Source: Pullulanibacillus sp. KACC 23026
Lineage (GTDB): Bacteria > Bacillota > Bacilli > Bacillales > Sporolactobacillaceae
NCBI RefSeq assembly: GCF_029094525.1
Contig: NZ_CP119107.1
Location: 3,410,001-3,474,000, forward strand
Length of the DNA: 64,000 nt
Direction of reading: 5' to 3'
Below, piece by piece: positions 9,618 through 17,756 of the stretch (positions within the stretch are counted from its first letter, which is position 1; every line of letters begins with the position of its first letter). The translations under genes were made by a program, and so were the position numbers. The notes under the pieces are model-generated. The model was given only the letters and a program-made list of their open reading frames with translations. It searched no databases and was not told the origin of the DNA.

Positions 9618-9698
9618 TTAACCTTTTTTTACCGAGCCCAAGATTGCTCTTACAAAACCACCTAAGAACCTTGGCAACTTAATCGTATAAAATTTCAT
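9618..9698 (-). CDS. spoVM: stage V sporulation protein M (SpoVM)
   Basis: This 26-codon gene is too short for ordinary gene callers. It encodes MKFYTIKLPRFLGGFVRAIL followed by GSVKKG, nearly the same as B. subtilis SpoVM, also 26 residues. SpoVM is an amphipathic helix that recognises the convex forespore membrane and anchors SpoIVA so that the spore coat can assemble. The helix breaker Pro9 is present. AAGGAGGAGG lies directly before the ATG. Its position between thiN and rpmB also matches B. subtilis. In B. subtilis it is expressed in the mother cell; I could not identify a convincing sigma-E promoter here. Confidence 0.95.
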   Translation of the reverse strand: MKFYTIKLPRFLGGFVRAILGSVKKG

Positions 9699-9841
9699 AA
9701 TCCTCCTCCTTGCCTAAAAACCGTTTCTCATCTATAAAACCTATAAGAGACCAATAAGACTTGTTACTAGTATATTCGCCAAATCAAAAAAAGTACCTAT
9801 TCTCATATTTTTTTGTAAGAGAAGTTGCTTTTACTCCAAGA

Positions 9842-10483
9842 TTAATCGCGGCTTTGCACCAGCAATAAAAGGCCTTCTGTAAACCGTACAGTTCCCTTTG
9901 ACCCAATAAAATGATTGCTAATACATAGAGACGATCCCCATTTCAATAGATGGTCCGCTAAGTCATATTGGAATCCTGATAAAGTAAGGCCATGAACTGC
10001 AGGCGAATAGGCTATAAATGAGACATAGTTATATTCAGGGCGTTTCTCTATAGTATAAGAACCCGGTTTTAAAAGTGTGACGATGTTTTGATGATCCAAA
10101 AGAAATAAAGAGGTGGATGTATCAATTGCTTTTATAAGAAGTTGCTGATTCATTAAGGCGTGATCGAGACGTCCCCCAGTCGCTCCGACCAAAAAACACG
10201 TCTCTGGTGACTGCTTGAGAACCCAATCGAGGGCAAGTTCCATGTCGGTTGCATCTTTTTCTTTTTTATAAGTGGACAGCGGAATGGCGGCCTCATGAAT
10301 CCGGCTCAAGTCAGTTGCCGTTATGGAATCAAAATCCCCGAACGCTCGAATAGGTATCAATCCGTTGTTAAGAAGCGTCACGGTCCCCCGATCAACGCCC
10401 ACCCATAAACAATCTTTCAGAAGAGGATTTGAAAAAGCTGGCAAATAAGCATCTGGACCGCCTGAAAGGATGGCAATATTCAT
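9842..10483 (-). CDS. thiN: thiamine diphosphokinase ThiN
   Basis: ThiN uses ATP to convert thiamine to thiamine diphosphate. The 213-residue product has the family motifs GGPDAY near the N terminus, FGDFDSI near residue 48, and KEKDATDMELAL near residues 74-85. It follows thiT by 3 bases, so uptake and activation of thiamine form one unit behind the TPP riboswitch at 11328-11420. In B. subtilis thiN follows rpe instead; rpe is absent here. Confidence 0.94.
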   Translation of the reverse strand: MNIAILSGGPDAYLPAFSNPLLKDCLWVGVDRGTVTLLNNGLIPIRAFGDFDSITATDLSRIHEAAIPLSTYKKEKDATDMELALDWVLKQSPETCFLVGATGGRLDHALMNQQLLIKAIDTSTSLFLLDHQNIVTLLKPGSYTIEKRPEYNYVSFIAYSPAVHGLTLSGFQYDLADHLLKWGSSLCISNHFIGSKGTVRFTEGLLLLVQSRD

Positions 10484-10486
10484 AGG

Positions 10487-11041
10487 TTAAATCCGCCTTG
10501 TAATCAAGTTGGGGAATGCAGAAGCTAAAATAATGACAACGATCAATACCCCAAGCATACTGGGTCCGACATAAGAGCCATTATACAGAAAGGAATAAAG
10601 ACCTACAGGCTGACCTTTTGGTGCATCGGAAGCATAAAAAAAGATACCGGATAAATAATGACAAATAAATTCAAACACCATTCCGATTACCGTCGCGATT
10701 CCGCCAAGCCAAAATGTCGCTGTCCGACCCGCCTTATTAGAAATTCGAATTACACCCGCTGTTCCAACCGCAAAATAAGCTAAGCTGTAATCAAATAAAA
10801 ATTGGATTGGATTGACAAAATAAGGCTCTAAGATAAAATCAACTGTTCCAAATACAAAGCCAACAAAGAGACCCCATTTTAACCCGTAACGAAGGGCAAA
10901 GATCACAATAGGCAGAGCTTTTAAAGAGATCGCTCCCCCGGCCACCCACGGGCCTCCTATCTTCACAAAATTTAACACGACAGATAGGGCGACCATGAGC
11001 GCTCCTTCAACTAATATCATTAACCGACTCGATTGTCTCAC
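10487..11041 (-). CDS. thiT: energy-coupling factor thiamine transporter substrate-binding protein ThiT
   Basis: ThiT is the membrane protein that captures thiamine for a shared ECF transporter (EcfA/A'/T, not in this window). The 184-residue product is hydrophobic with about six membrane segments. It has the family pattern ISLKALPIVIFALRYGLKWG near residues 38-57 and PIQFLFDYSLAYFAVG near residues 77-92. Its function is supported by the TPP riboswitch upstream and by thiN immediately downstream. Confidence 0.92.
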   Translation of the reverse strand: MRQSSRLMILVEGALMVALSVVLNFVKIGGPWVAGGAISLKALPIVIFALRYGLKWGLFVGFVFGTVDFILEPYFVNPIQFLFDYSLAYFAVGTAGVIRISNKAGRTATFWLGGIATVIGMVFEFICHYLSGIFFYASDAPKGQPVGLYSFLYNGSYVGPSMLGVLIVVIILASAFPNLITRRI

Positions 11042-11133
11042 AACGTTTCCCCCCTTACATAGTATTAACGCTCTAACTTACTCATCTAATAGAAATAACA
11101 TTAAGATTTCAGATCACTCTTAAACGTTCTTCG

Positions 11134-11155
11134 TGCAGGCTGCCGCGAACCTGCA
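11134..11155 (-). other. small hairpin in the thiT leader
   Basis: TGCAGG and CCTGCA face each other around a 10-base loop between the riboswitch terminator and the thiT start. No U-tract follows. The rest of this roughly 217-base leader shows no recognisable element. Confidence 0.35.
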
Positions 11156-11259
11156 TCTCTGGAATATCAAACTGATCTTCTCTGTCCTTTCTTCTTGTTG
11201 GTTCTAATGGGTCGGGACAACCTCTCCGTTAAGTTGGTCTTCAACAGCGGTCAGTCATC

Positions 11260-11294
11260 AAAAAAAACCGTATGCCAAAAAAGGGCATACGGTT
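11260..11294 (-). terminator. expression-platform terminator of the TPP riboswitch
   Basis: An 11-base perfect stem, AACCGTATGCC with GGCATACGGTT, around a 7-base A/T loop is followed on the minus strand by a run of eight T. It lies about 35 bases after the aptamer, as expected of a transcription-terminating riboswitch. Confidence 0.9.
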
Positions 11295-11327
11295 CTCGCG
11301 AATCCAAGACTCATCGTCTAAACGTTT

Positions 11328-11420
11328 GCCACAATCCCTTCGCAGGCATGATCACTCACAGGTTCGATGGGTCGAAAGTATCACTTTCCTCTCAGCCTTT
11401 CAGATAAAGACTCCCCATGT
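11328..11420 (-). promoter_or_regulatory. TPP riboswitch aptamer (THI box)
   Basis: Read on the minus strand, this stretch contains the conserved THI-box blocks in order: ATGGGGAGTC, AGGCTGAGAGG, GACCCATCGAACCTG, and CATGCCTGCGAAGGGA. Together with the downstream terminator it should switch off thiT-thiN when thiamine diphosphate is plentiful. Confidence 0.95.
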
Positions 11421-11450
11421 GGTCCTCGTATTCAATTATTTGCCTTTTTC

Positions 11451-11480
11451 ATTATAGCGTTATCCACTAGTCATTGGCAA
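11451..11480 (-). promoter_or_regulatory. promoter of the TPP riboswitch - thiT - thiN unit
   Basis: TTGCCA (11475-11480), an 18-base spacer and a consensus TATAAT (11451-11456) on the minus strand. It starts right after the rsgA stop codon, so thiT-thiN can be transcribed independently of prpC-prkC-rsgA. Confidence 0.75.
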
Positions 11481-11482
11481 TA

Positions 11483-12364
11483 TTAGTAACGCTTCTTTCG
11501 GTTTTGAACTTCTTCAAAAATATTAAGATAGTTTTCATAACGTGAGGAGGCAATCTCCCCACTTTCAAGCGCCTCTTTGACCGCACATTTTGGCTCAGAG
11601 CGATGCGTACAGCCGCGGAATTTGCAGGATGCAGAAAATCGGGCTATTTCAGGGAAGCAAGCGCCGATTTCTTCCAGCTCAATATCCGCAAAATCCAATG
11701 AGCTAAAACCCGGGGTATCCGCAACTAACCCATTTCCTACGGGGAGGAGCTCCACATGACGAGTCGTGTGCTTTCCTCTGCCAAGAGATTCTGATATCTC
11801 GTTCGTCTCAATGCTTAAATTAACGTTCAAAGCATTGAGTAAAGAGGATTTTCCAACACCTGATTGGCCAGCTACAACGGTTGTTTTATTTTCTAAAAAA
11901 GGTAAGAGCTCTTTAAGCCCCTCTTCAGTACGGCTAGAGGTCAGAAGAACTGTATAACCGATTGTCTCGTAAACGTCCTTCCAGGCTTTGATTTGCTGCT
12001 TGCCTGACTCATTTAATAAATCCAATTTGGTCAAACAGATGATGGGTTGAATCAATCGGGATTCAATTGAAACAAGAAATCGGTCCAATAGTTTACTGTC
12101 AAAATCAGGTTCAGCTACTGAGAAGATGAGCAAGGCCTGATCCACATTGGCGATTGGCGGTCGGACCAACTCATTCCGACGCTCCTCAATATCAACGATG
12201 GTTCCGTCTGTAAGGCTGGTGGATTCATACGTCACATGATCACCGACAAGCGGGGTTATTTTTTGTTTTCTAAAGAGCCCTCTCCCCCGGCATTGATAAG
12301 TCGTCGCCCCATCTCGAACATAATAATATCCGCTTAATGCTTTTATAATAATTCCTTTTGCCAT
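11483..12364 (-). CDS. rsgA: ribosome small-subunit biogenesis GTPase RsgA
   Basis: RsgA (CpgA/YloQ) is a circularly permuted GTPase that assists late 30S assembly. The 293-residue protein has an N-terminal OB fold (about 1-65), then the permuted GTPase motifs in the order TKLDLL (G4), GQSGVGKSSLLNAL (G1), DTPGF (G3), and a C-terminal zinc finger with Cys-His-Cys residues in SCKFRGCTHRSEPKCAV. It follows prkC by 13 bases; in B. subtilis CpgA is a PrkC substrate and the same order is kept. Confidence 0.97.
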   Translation of the reverse strand: MAKGIIIKALSGYYYVRDGATTYQCRGRGLFRKQKITPLVGDHVTYESTSLTDGTIVDIEERRNELVRPPIANVDQALLIFSVAEPDFDSKLLDRFLVSIESRLIQPIICLTKLDLLNESGKQQIKAWKDVYETIGYTVLLTSSRTEEGLKELLPFLENKTTVVAGQSGVGKSSLLNALNVNLSIETNEISESLGRGKHTTRHVELLPVGNGLVADTPGFSSLDFADIELEEIGACFPEIARFSASCKFRGCTHRSEPKCAVKEALESGEIASSRYENYLNIFEEVQNRKKRY

Positions 12365-12377
12365 TTAGTCACTCCCA

Positions 12378-14372
12378 CTAGCCTTTTTTTACATCCGAGT
12401 ATTGAATCGTTTTTTGCTGAACGGTCGTGCCGTCAAGCACTACTGTATAGGTAGCCGAACTGCCCGGATCAATCGTTAACGGCAACGTATAAGTAGTCGC
12501 CTTCGAGATCGTTTCATCCTTGAATACTGCATTCTGATTCTTGGCATCCGTGTAGGTAATCACCACATGATGTTCGGTAGGCGTATCACCATTAGTATCC
12601 GTGTCCGTATCTGTCCCATCATCCGAGTTGTCGGAAGAGGAGGGGTCGACTGGAATTTGAACGGACGTATTAACAGGCTGCTCTTCTTGGCCTTTAGAAA
12701 GGTATACCGTCACTTCCGTATCCTTTGTTACCTTCTGACCAGCTGCCGGGTCTGTGCTGAGTACATCGCCCTTTGCAATACTATCAGAGTAGTCTCCGTC
12801 CTGAACGATCACTTGAAGCCCCTCATTCTCAAGCGTCTGTGTCGCCGAATCTTTGGATTGACCGGTGACATCCGGAACACTGACCTTTTCTGGGCCTGTG
12901 CTGTAAGTCAACTCCAACACTGTTTCAGAAGGGACAATTTTCGTATTCGGGTCAGGCTTTTGGGTCATGACTTGATCTGCTGGCACCGAATCGGAAGGGA
13001 CACCTTTCCAAACAATATCTTTATATTGACTGCCTTTAAGTAATTGTTTAACCGTTGAACGATCATAGCCCACATAATCGGCTACTTCTTCCTTTGCGGG
13101 TCCCTTACTCACAACGAGGGTAACCGTGGAATTCTCCTTAACGCTCGACCCGCTATTCGGCGATTCATCAACGACAATGCCTGATGGCTTCTGATCATTT
13201 TCAACCATTTTCTTTTTGACATACAAATGCTTATCGGTTAGCGTATCAACCGCTTGATCATAGGTTTTCCCAACAACATTTGGAACAGTCACGTCTGGAA
13301 CAAATAAGAGCTTAGGTAATAAAATGATGGCCAAAACAGCAAGTATCACTATTCCCACTATAATACTTGACCAGATTACAATCTTCTTGCGTTTCCTTTT
13401 CTTTTTGGGAACAGGAGTCGAAGTTGCTTCTGGCTGAGCCTTTTTTACTTGTTCAGTCGGTCCTTTATCTTCAAAAGAGGCGATAGGTGGAATCACTTTC
13501 GTCGCTTCGGGGTCCTCACCTCCATTTAGTACAAGGGGAGGTTCATCGATTCGATCTGGATTGAGTGCGGTTGTTAACTCTTGATAAATCTCACTCATTC
13601 CGTCAAAACGCTCCTCCGGCAGCTTCGCCATCGCTCTAATTATTATGTTTTCCAAACTCTGAGGAATATTTGGATTCAAAACTTTAGGGCGTGTATAATC
13701 ATCATTTAAATGTTTAAGCGCAACCGTCACAGGGGATTCACCAGGAAATGGAAGTTCCCCTGTCAGCATCTCATACATAACGATCCCAAACGCATAGACA
13801 TCCGACTTAGCCGTTGCTTTCCCGCCCTTAGCCTGTTCCGGAGATAAGTAATGGGCACTTCCCATAATTGAAGTTGTAAACGTAATCGTTGCTGAACTGA
13901 TAGCAAGCGCAATACCAAAATCGGTCACTTTCACATTATCTTGGTCATCAATTAATATATTTTGCGGTTTGATATCGCGATGGATAATCCCCTGATTATG
14001 GGCATGCTCTAAAGCCGAGGCAATTTGCTTAAGAATATAAACCGCATCACGGGAAGGCAGCGGTCCGAACTGCTTAATATATTCTTTGAGCGTCATGCCG
14101 TCAATGAATTCCATTACAATATAGTGAAGATTCTCTTCTTCTCCAATATCATAAATACTGACAATATTAGGGTCGGATAGACTAGCGACCGATTCGGCTT
14201 CACGCCTAAATCGGCGAATAAAAGCTTCATCTGAAGAAAAATCACTGCGCAGCACTTTGACCGCCACAAGTCGATCAAGGATGAGATCTTCAGCTTTGTA
14301 GACGACTGACATCCCTCCATCCCCAACGCGAGAGATGATTTTATAGCGATCATTAATGCGACGCCCTATCAT
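12378..14372 (-). CDS. prkC: PASTA-domain serine/threonine protein kinase PrkC
   Basis: PrkC senses muropeptides and peptidoglycan state and phosphorylates proteins of division, translation and germination. The 664-residue protein has a cytosolic kinase domain (about 10-270) with the P-loop RVGDGGMSVVYKA, catalytic HRDIKPQN and DFG, and a Thr-rich activation loop (ATITFTTSIMGSAHYLSPEQ). A Lys-rich stretch and one membrane span follow near 330-355, then three PASTA repeats (about 358-563). After an Asp/Thr/Ser-rich linker comes a C-terminal beta domain, probably the Ig-like domain known from B. subtilis. It overlaps prpC by 4 bases (ATGA). Confidence 0.96.
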   Translation of the reverse strand: MIGRRINDRYKIISRVGDGGMSVVYKAEDLILDRLVAVKVLRSDFSSDEAFIRRFRREAESVASLSDPNIVSIYDIGEEENLHYIVMEFIDGMTLKEYIKQFGPLPSRDAVYILKQIASALEHAHNQGIIHRDIKPQNILIDDQDNVKVTDFGIALAISSATITFTTSIMGSAHYLSPEQAKGGKATAKSDVYAFGIVMYEMLTGELPFPGESPVTVALKHLNDDYTRPKVLNPNIPQSLENIIIRAMAKLPEERFDGMSEIYQELTTALNPDRIDEPPLVLNGGEDPEATKVIPPIASFEDKGPTEQVKKAQPEATSTPVPKKKRKRKKIVIWSSIIVGIVILAVLAIILLPKLLFVPDVTVPNVVGKTYDQAVDTLTDKHLYVKKKMVENDQKPSGIVVDESPNSGSSVKENSTVTLVVSKGPAKEEVADYVGYDRSTVKQLLKGSQYKDIVWKGVPSDSVPADQVMTQKPDPNTKIVPSETVLELTYSTGPEKVSVPDVTGQSKDSATQTLENEGLQVIVQDGDYSDSIAKGDVLSTDPAAGQKVTKDTEVTVYLSKGQEEQPVNTSVQIPVDPSSSDNSDDGTDTDTDTNGDTPTEHHVVITYTDAKNQNAVFKDETISKATTYTLPLTIDPGSSATYTVVLDGTTVQQKTIQYSDVKKG

Positions 14373-15112
14373 GGTTGTTCACCGTCCTCATTCATCACTA
14401 GCAGGACACTTATATTATCATAGCCACCGGCGTTATTTGCGCATTCAATGAGTTCAGTTGCCTTTTGTTCGATGGAGTGATTCGAGGAAATAATAGACAA
14501 CAAGGTTGATTTGTCGACAAAATCGGATAAACCATCTGAACACAAAAGCAAGCAGTGATGAGCCTGCCATTCAATCCGCCTGACATCGGCTTCAGTATGT
14601 ATATCTGTTCCAAGAGCACGAATCAATACATTTTTGCGCGGATGATGATCCGCGTCTTCCTCAGATAATTGTCCTGCCTTTACCAATTGATTGACAAGAG
14701 AGTGGTCATCTGTAATCTGTTTGATTGTCTCATGATCTATAACGAGGTAACCTCGACTGTCCCCGACATGTGCAATCGTTAAACAATCGGTTCGGCAAAT
14801 GGCCATAACCAATGTTGTGCCCATCCCTTTGCATTCGGAATGGGACTCAGCATGGTTATAGATCACTTGGTTAGCCTTCATAGCCGTTTCTTCTAACCAT
14901 CTCGGATCCTCAGTTGGATCACCTGGATCGTAACTTTCCCAAGCCTCTTTAATGGTTTCTACAGCTAAGGCACTCGCTTCCTCACCTGCCAAATGACCGC
15001 CCATTCCATCTGCAATGACTGCGAGGACTGCTTGTTCCTTGACTAGAACAGTGCCGTTATCTTCATTATGATCTCGGACTCTTCCTGGATCTGTTTGAAA
15101 GATCACATTCAT
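14369..15112 (-). CDS. prpC: PP2C-type protein phosphatase PrpC (Stp)
   Basis: PrpC removes phosphates put on by PrkC. The 247-residue protein shows PP2C metal-binding motifs: RDHNEDN near the N terminus, VIADGMGGHLAGE near residue 33, MGTTLV, HVGDSRGYL, LLCSDGLSD and GGYDNISVLL near the C terminus. All expected metal-binding Asp residues appear present. The overlapping ATGA junction with prkC ties kinase and phosphatase synthesis together. B. subtilis has rlmN just upstream; here there is a 257-base gap with a terminator-like hairpin and A/T-rich promoter-like sequence instead. Confidence 0.96.
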   Translation of the reverse strand: MNVIFQTDPGRVRDHNEDNGTVLVKEQAVLAVIADGMGGHLAGEEASALAVETIKEAWESYDPGDPTEDPRWLEETAMKANQVIYNHAESHSECKGMGTTLVMAICRTDCLTIAHVGDSRGYLVIDHETIKQITDDHSLVNQLVKAGQLSEEDADHHPRKNVLIRALGTDIHTEADVRRIEWQAHHCLLLCSDGLSDFVDKSTLLSIISSNHSIEQKATELIECANNAGGYDNISVLLVMNEDGEQP

Positions 15113-15131
15113 CTTTAGACACTCCCTCTTG

Positions 15132-15179
15132 TTAAAAGGTGCCCCATCTTTGGCTACTCACGATCTTGTCACCTTTTAA
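15132..15179 (-). repeat. inverted repeat in the prpC leader
   Basis: TTAAAAGGTG (15132-15141) and CACCTTTTAA (15170-15179) form a perfect 10-base stem with a 28-base loop, ending 19 bases before the prpC start codon. No U-tract follows, so it is not a classic terminator. It could be a 5' leader structure; two TATAAT boxes lie upstream at about 15202-15227, neither with a clear -35. Confidence 0.4.
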
Positions 15180-15242
15180 GTTATGAATCGTCCCCTTTTT
15201 TCTATTATAATTCACTATCAATTATAATGGATGATTCTTCTG

Positions 15243-15267
15243 AAAAAAGTAGGAAACGGCCTTTCCC
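15243..15267 (-). terminator. probable terminator after rsmB
   Basis: On the minus strand GGAAA pairs with TTTCC around GGCCG, followed by TACTTTTTTC. The stem is short. It separates rsmB from prpC, where rlmN would sit in B. subtilis. Confidence 0.5.
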
Positions 15268-15369
15268 AGTGTATAAAAGAGACGTAAAACCTTAAAAGTC
15301 TTCTAGCAATCTATAGGCTTACGGCTTAAAGGATACGGCTTTTACACACTCGCTCTTAATGAAGAGCTA

Positions 15370-16731
15370 TTAAGCCTTTCTAACTAAACAAGAAATGAAA
15401 AATCCATCCCCTTCACTATCTGAAGGCAAAAGCTGAATCCAACCGTTCCGGAGGGCCTCTTCGTTCGCTTCTTTCACTGTAGCTAAACGGTCTGCCAATG
15501 TATCATCCCAATCAAATTCGGGATGCTCCGCTAAGAAGGCTTCAACTTGCCGGCTATTTTCCTCCCTGTCTATCGTACACGTACTATAAACGAGTTTACC
15601 CCCTGGCTTTACCAGGCTCGCACAACTGCTTAAAATAGCTGCTTGAATAGCGGAAATTTGAGAAATATCGTTCTCAGACTTCGTATATTTGATCTCCGGC
15701 TTCCTTCTGATCACACCAAACCCCGTACAAGGCGCATCAATTAAGACGCGATCAAATGAAGCTTCAGGGAAATGGTCGCTCGCGCTTCGAGCATCTAGAG
15801 CGGTTGTATGTATGGAGTGAAGGCCTAGCCGATTAGCCTGATCCATAATGAGGCTTGTCTTATGCTTATGTAAATCAAGGGCATGGATCGTGCCTTCATC
15901 CTTCATGAGTTCGGCAAGATGAGCGGTTTTGCCTCCAGGACCGGCGCAGGCATCTAATACGAGCATACCCGGCTGAACGTCTAATGCTCGCCCAACCAGC
16001 ATCGAACTCTCATCTTGAATACTGATAAGCCCTTGTTTAAATACGGGATGGTTAACAACCTTCCCTTTTTTAATGATTAAGGCATCAGGAGAGAGGCTTC
16101 CTAAGCCCACTTCCATCCCGTCCTGAATAAGACGTGTCATGACTTCTTCTCTCGTTGTCTTAAGCGGATTGACACGTACACTGACAGAAGCAGGTTCATT
16201 ATTGGCAGCAAGAATCGCTTCTGCTTTCTCCGTACCAAAATGATCCATCCAGCGCTCTACCAGCCAAAGCGGATGACTGTACTGAACAGAAAGTCTTTCC
16301 GGCAAAGGAAGCGATTCATAGCTTGGAACGCCTCTTCTTATCACATTTCTCAGCACTCCGTTTACAAACCCTGCTATCCCTTTGTGCCCGCGCTTTTTCG
16401 CAAGGTTAACCGCTTCACTCACGATGGCATGATCAGGAATTCGGTCTAAGTAAACAAGCTGATAAATCGATAAAAACAACAAATAACGAACCCAATCCTC
16501 GATTTTTTGATTAGGTTTAACAAAGCCTTTAAGATAAAAATCAAGCGTTAAATCTCTTTGAAGGACACCATAGACAAGCTGAGTCAATAAAGCAGCATCG
16601 CGTCCTTCAATCTGATGCTTCTCGATCGTTTGATTAAGTAACAGGGGACTATACGCCTTTTGCTTATGTGTTTGTTCGATTAATTGTAAGGCAAGTCCCC
16701 TAATTGTCATCGGTTGCGTTTGCTTCGCCAA
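15370..16731 (-). CDS. rsmB: 16S rRNA (cytosine-967-C5)-methyltransferase RsmB
   Basis: RsmB methylates C967 (E. coli numbering) of 16S rRNA using S-adenosylmethionine. The 453-residue protein has an N-terminal NusB-like RNA-binding domain (about 1-140) and a C-terminal Rossmann methyltransferase. Visible are the SAM motif [16 protein letters not shown] and the two active-site cysteines in DAPCTGFG and YSTCTI. The coding region overlaps the end of fmt by 32 bases from the first possible start (16731), or 11 bases if the in-frame ATG at 16710 is used; I cannot decide between them. Confidence 0.96.
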   Translation of the reverse strand: MAKQTQPMTIRGLALQLIEQTHKQKAYSPLLLNQTIEKHQIEGRDAALLTQLVYGVLQRDLTLDFYLKGFVKPNQKIEDWVRYLLFLSIYQLVYLDRIPDHAIVSEAVNLAKKRGHKGIAGFVNGVLRNVIRRGVPSYESLPLPERLSVQYSHPLWLVERWMDHFGTEKAEAILAANNEPASVSVRVNPLKTTREEVMTRLIQDGMEVGLGSLSPDALIIKKGKVVNHPVFKQGLISIQDESSMLVGRALDVQPGMLVLDACAGPGGKTAHLAELMKDEGTIHALDLHKHKTSLIMDQANRLGLHSIHTTALDARSASDHFPEASFDRVLIDAPCTGFGVIRRKPEIKYTKSENDISQISAIQAAILSSCASLVKPGGKLVYSTCTIDREENSRQVEAFLAEHPEFDWDDTLADRLATVKEANEEALRNGWIQLLPSDSEGDGFFISCLVRKA

Positions 16732-17656
16732 AACGGTCGCCTTCTTTCATGTCAGCCCCTAGGAGGTATTGTTGTGCCGTTAAGCGCTTCTTCCCTGCAG
16801 GTTGCAGTTCGGTTAATTTCACCGCCGTCTCCCCGGCTGTTTTTACAAGAATCCCATCTTCTTCTAGACCGATGATGACACCTGGTTCACCCGCTGCCGT
16901 CCGATTTGATACTTCCGCTCTCCATAGCTTCATGTTTTGGCCTTTATAGACCGTAGAAGCAACTGGAAATGGATTCATACCACGAATTTGATTGACAATT
17001 TGTTGAGCTGGTTTCGACCAATCGATCCGTTCATCTTCTCGCTGAATCGTTGGTGCATACGTGACTTGATCCGGGTCTTGGGGGATCGGCGTCAGTTCAC
17101 CTTTAATTAATTTTGGAAGAGTTTCAGAAAGCAAGGAAGCCCCTGCAAGACTCAGTTTATCATGCATCGTTCCCACGGTATCTTCGGGCCCAATCGCAAC
17201 GCGTACTTGTGTCAGCATATCCCCTGCGTCAAGGGCTTTTACCATGTACATAATGGTAATCCCAGTCTCATCTTTCCCATCCATAATCGCATGGTGAATC
17301 GGAGCGCCACCTCGATACTCTGGGAGCAAAGAAGCGTGTACATTGATACAGCCAAGTTTTGGCTCCTTTAAGAGAGATTCTGGGAGAATCTGTCCATAAG
17401 CACACGTTACGATCAGATCCGGCTCATAGTCTAATATGGCCTGGACAGCTTCAGGTGTTCGAACTTTTTCAGGTTGCAGAACAGGAACGCCATATTCTTC
17501 TGCCTTTACTTTGACAGGAGGAGGCGTTAAGACCTTTTTCCTTCCCTTTGGCCGGTCGGGCTGCGTAACAACCGCTTTAACCGTATAACCATCTTTAAAT
17601 AATTGCTCTAGGACCGGAACCGCAAAATCAGGTGTTCCCATAAATACTATATTCAT
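16700..17656 (-). CDS. fmt: methionyl-tRNA formyltransferase
   Basis: Fmt formylates the initiator Met-tRNA with 10-formyl-tetrahydrofolate. The 318-residue product starts [16 protein letters not shown] and contains the catalytic motif [20 protein letters not shown] near residue 108, then the C-terminal OB domain. The ATG at 17656 is chosen because it matches the family N terminus. In B. subtilis def (peptide deformylase) sits between priA and fmt; here only about 100 non-coding bases remain, so deformylase must be encoded elsewhere. Confidence 0.97.
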   Translation of the reverse strand: MNIVFMGTPDFAVPVLEQLFKDGYTVKAVVTQPDRPKGRKKVLTPPPVKVKAEEYGVPVLQPEKVRTPEAVQAILDYEPDLIVTCAYGQILPESLLKEPKLGCINVHASLLPEYRGGAPIHHAIMDGKDETGITIMYMVKALDAGDMLTQVRVAIGPEDTVGTMHDKLSLAGASLLSETLPKLIKGELTPIPQDPDQVTYAPTIQREDERIDWSKPAQQIVNQIRGMNPFPVASTVYKGQNMKLWRAEVSNRTAAGEPGVIIGLEEDGILVKTAGETAVKLTELQPAGKKRLTAQQYLLGADMKEGDRFGEANATDDN

Positions 17657-17756
17657 GTCCTCATCCTTTCCTAATTTATGGCCTCTATTCAAGTTAAACA
17701 CTGTTTTAAGCACCGCTAAGCATTAATCGATAAGTCTTCACCGCCGCATGTTGGTT

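Noticed and set aside
9699-9841. Sigma-E promoter for spoVM
   Set aside because: I looked for the -10 and -35 boxes upstream of spoVM and found no pair with acceptable spacing, so none is reported.
11457-11470. DnaA-box-like TTATCCACT near the rsgA stop
   Set aside because: A single near match with no cluster of boxes, no dnaA or AT-rich unwinding region; chance is likely.
12567-13043. 158-codon plus-strand frame opposite prkC
   Set aside because: Antisense to the PASTA region, no ribosome binding site and no recognisable domain.
15180-15369. Possible rlmN remnant between rsmB and prpC
   Set aside because: No frame resembles the RlmN end or its cysteine motifs; only a short hairpin and A/T-rich promoter-like sequence are seen.
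17657-17756. Possible def remnant between priA and fmt
   Set aside because: The 100 bases translate into nothing resembling deformylase.
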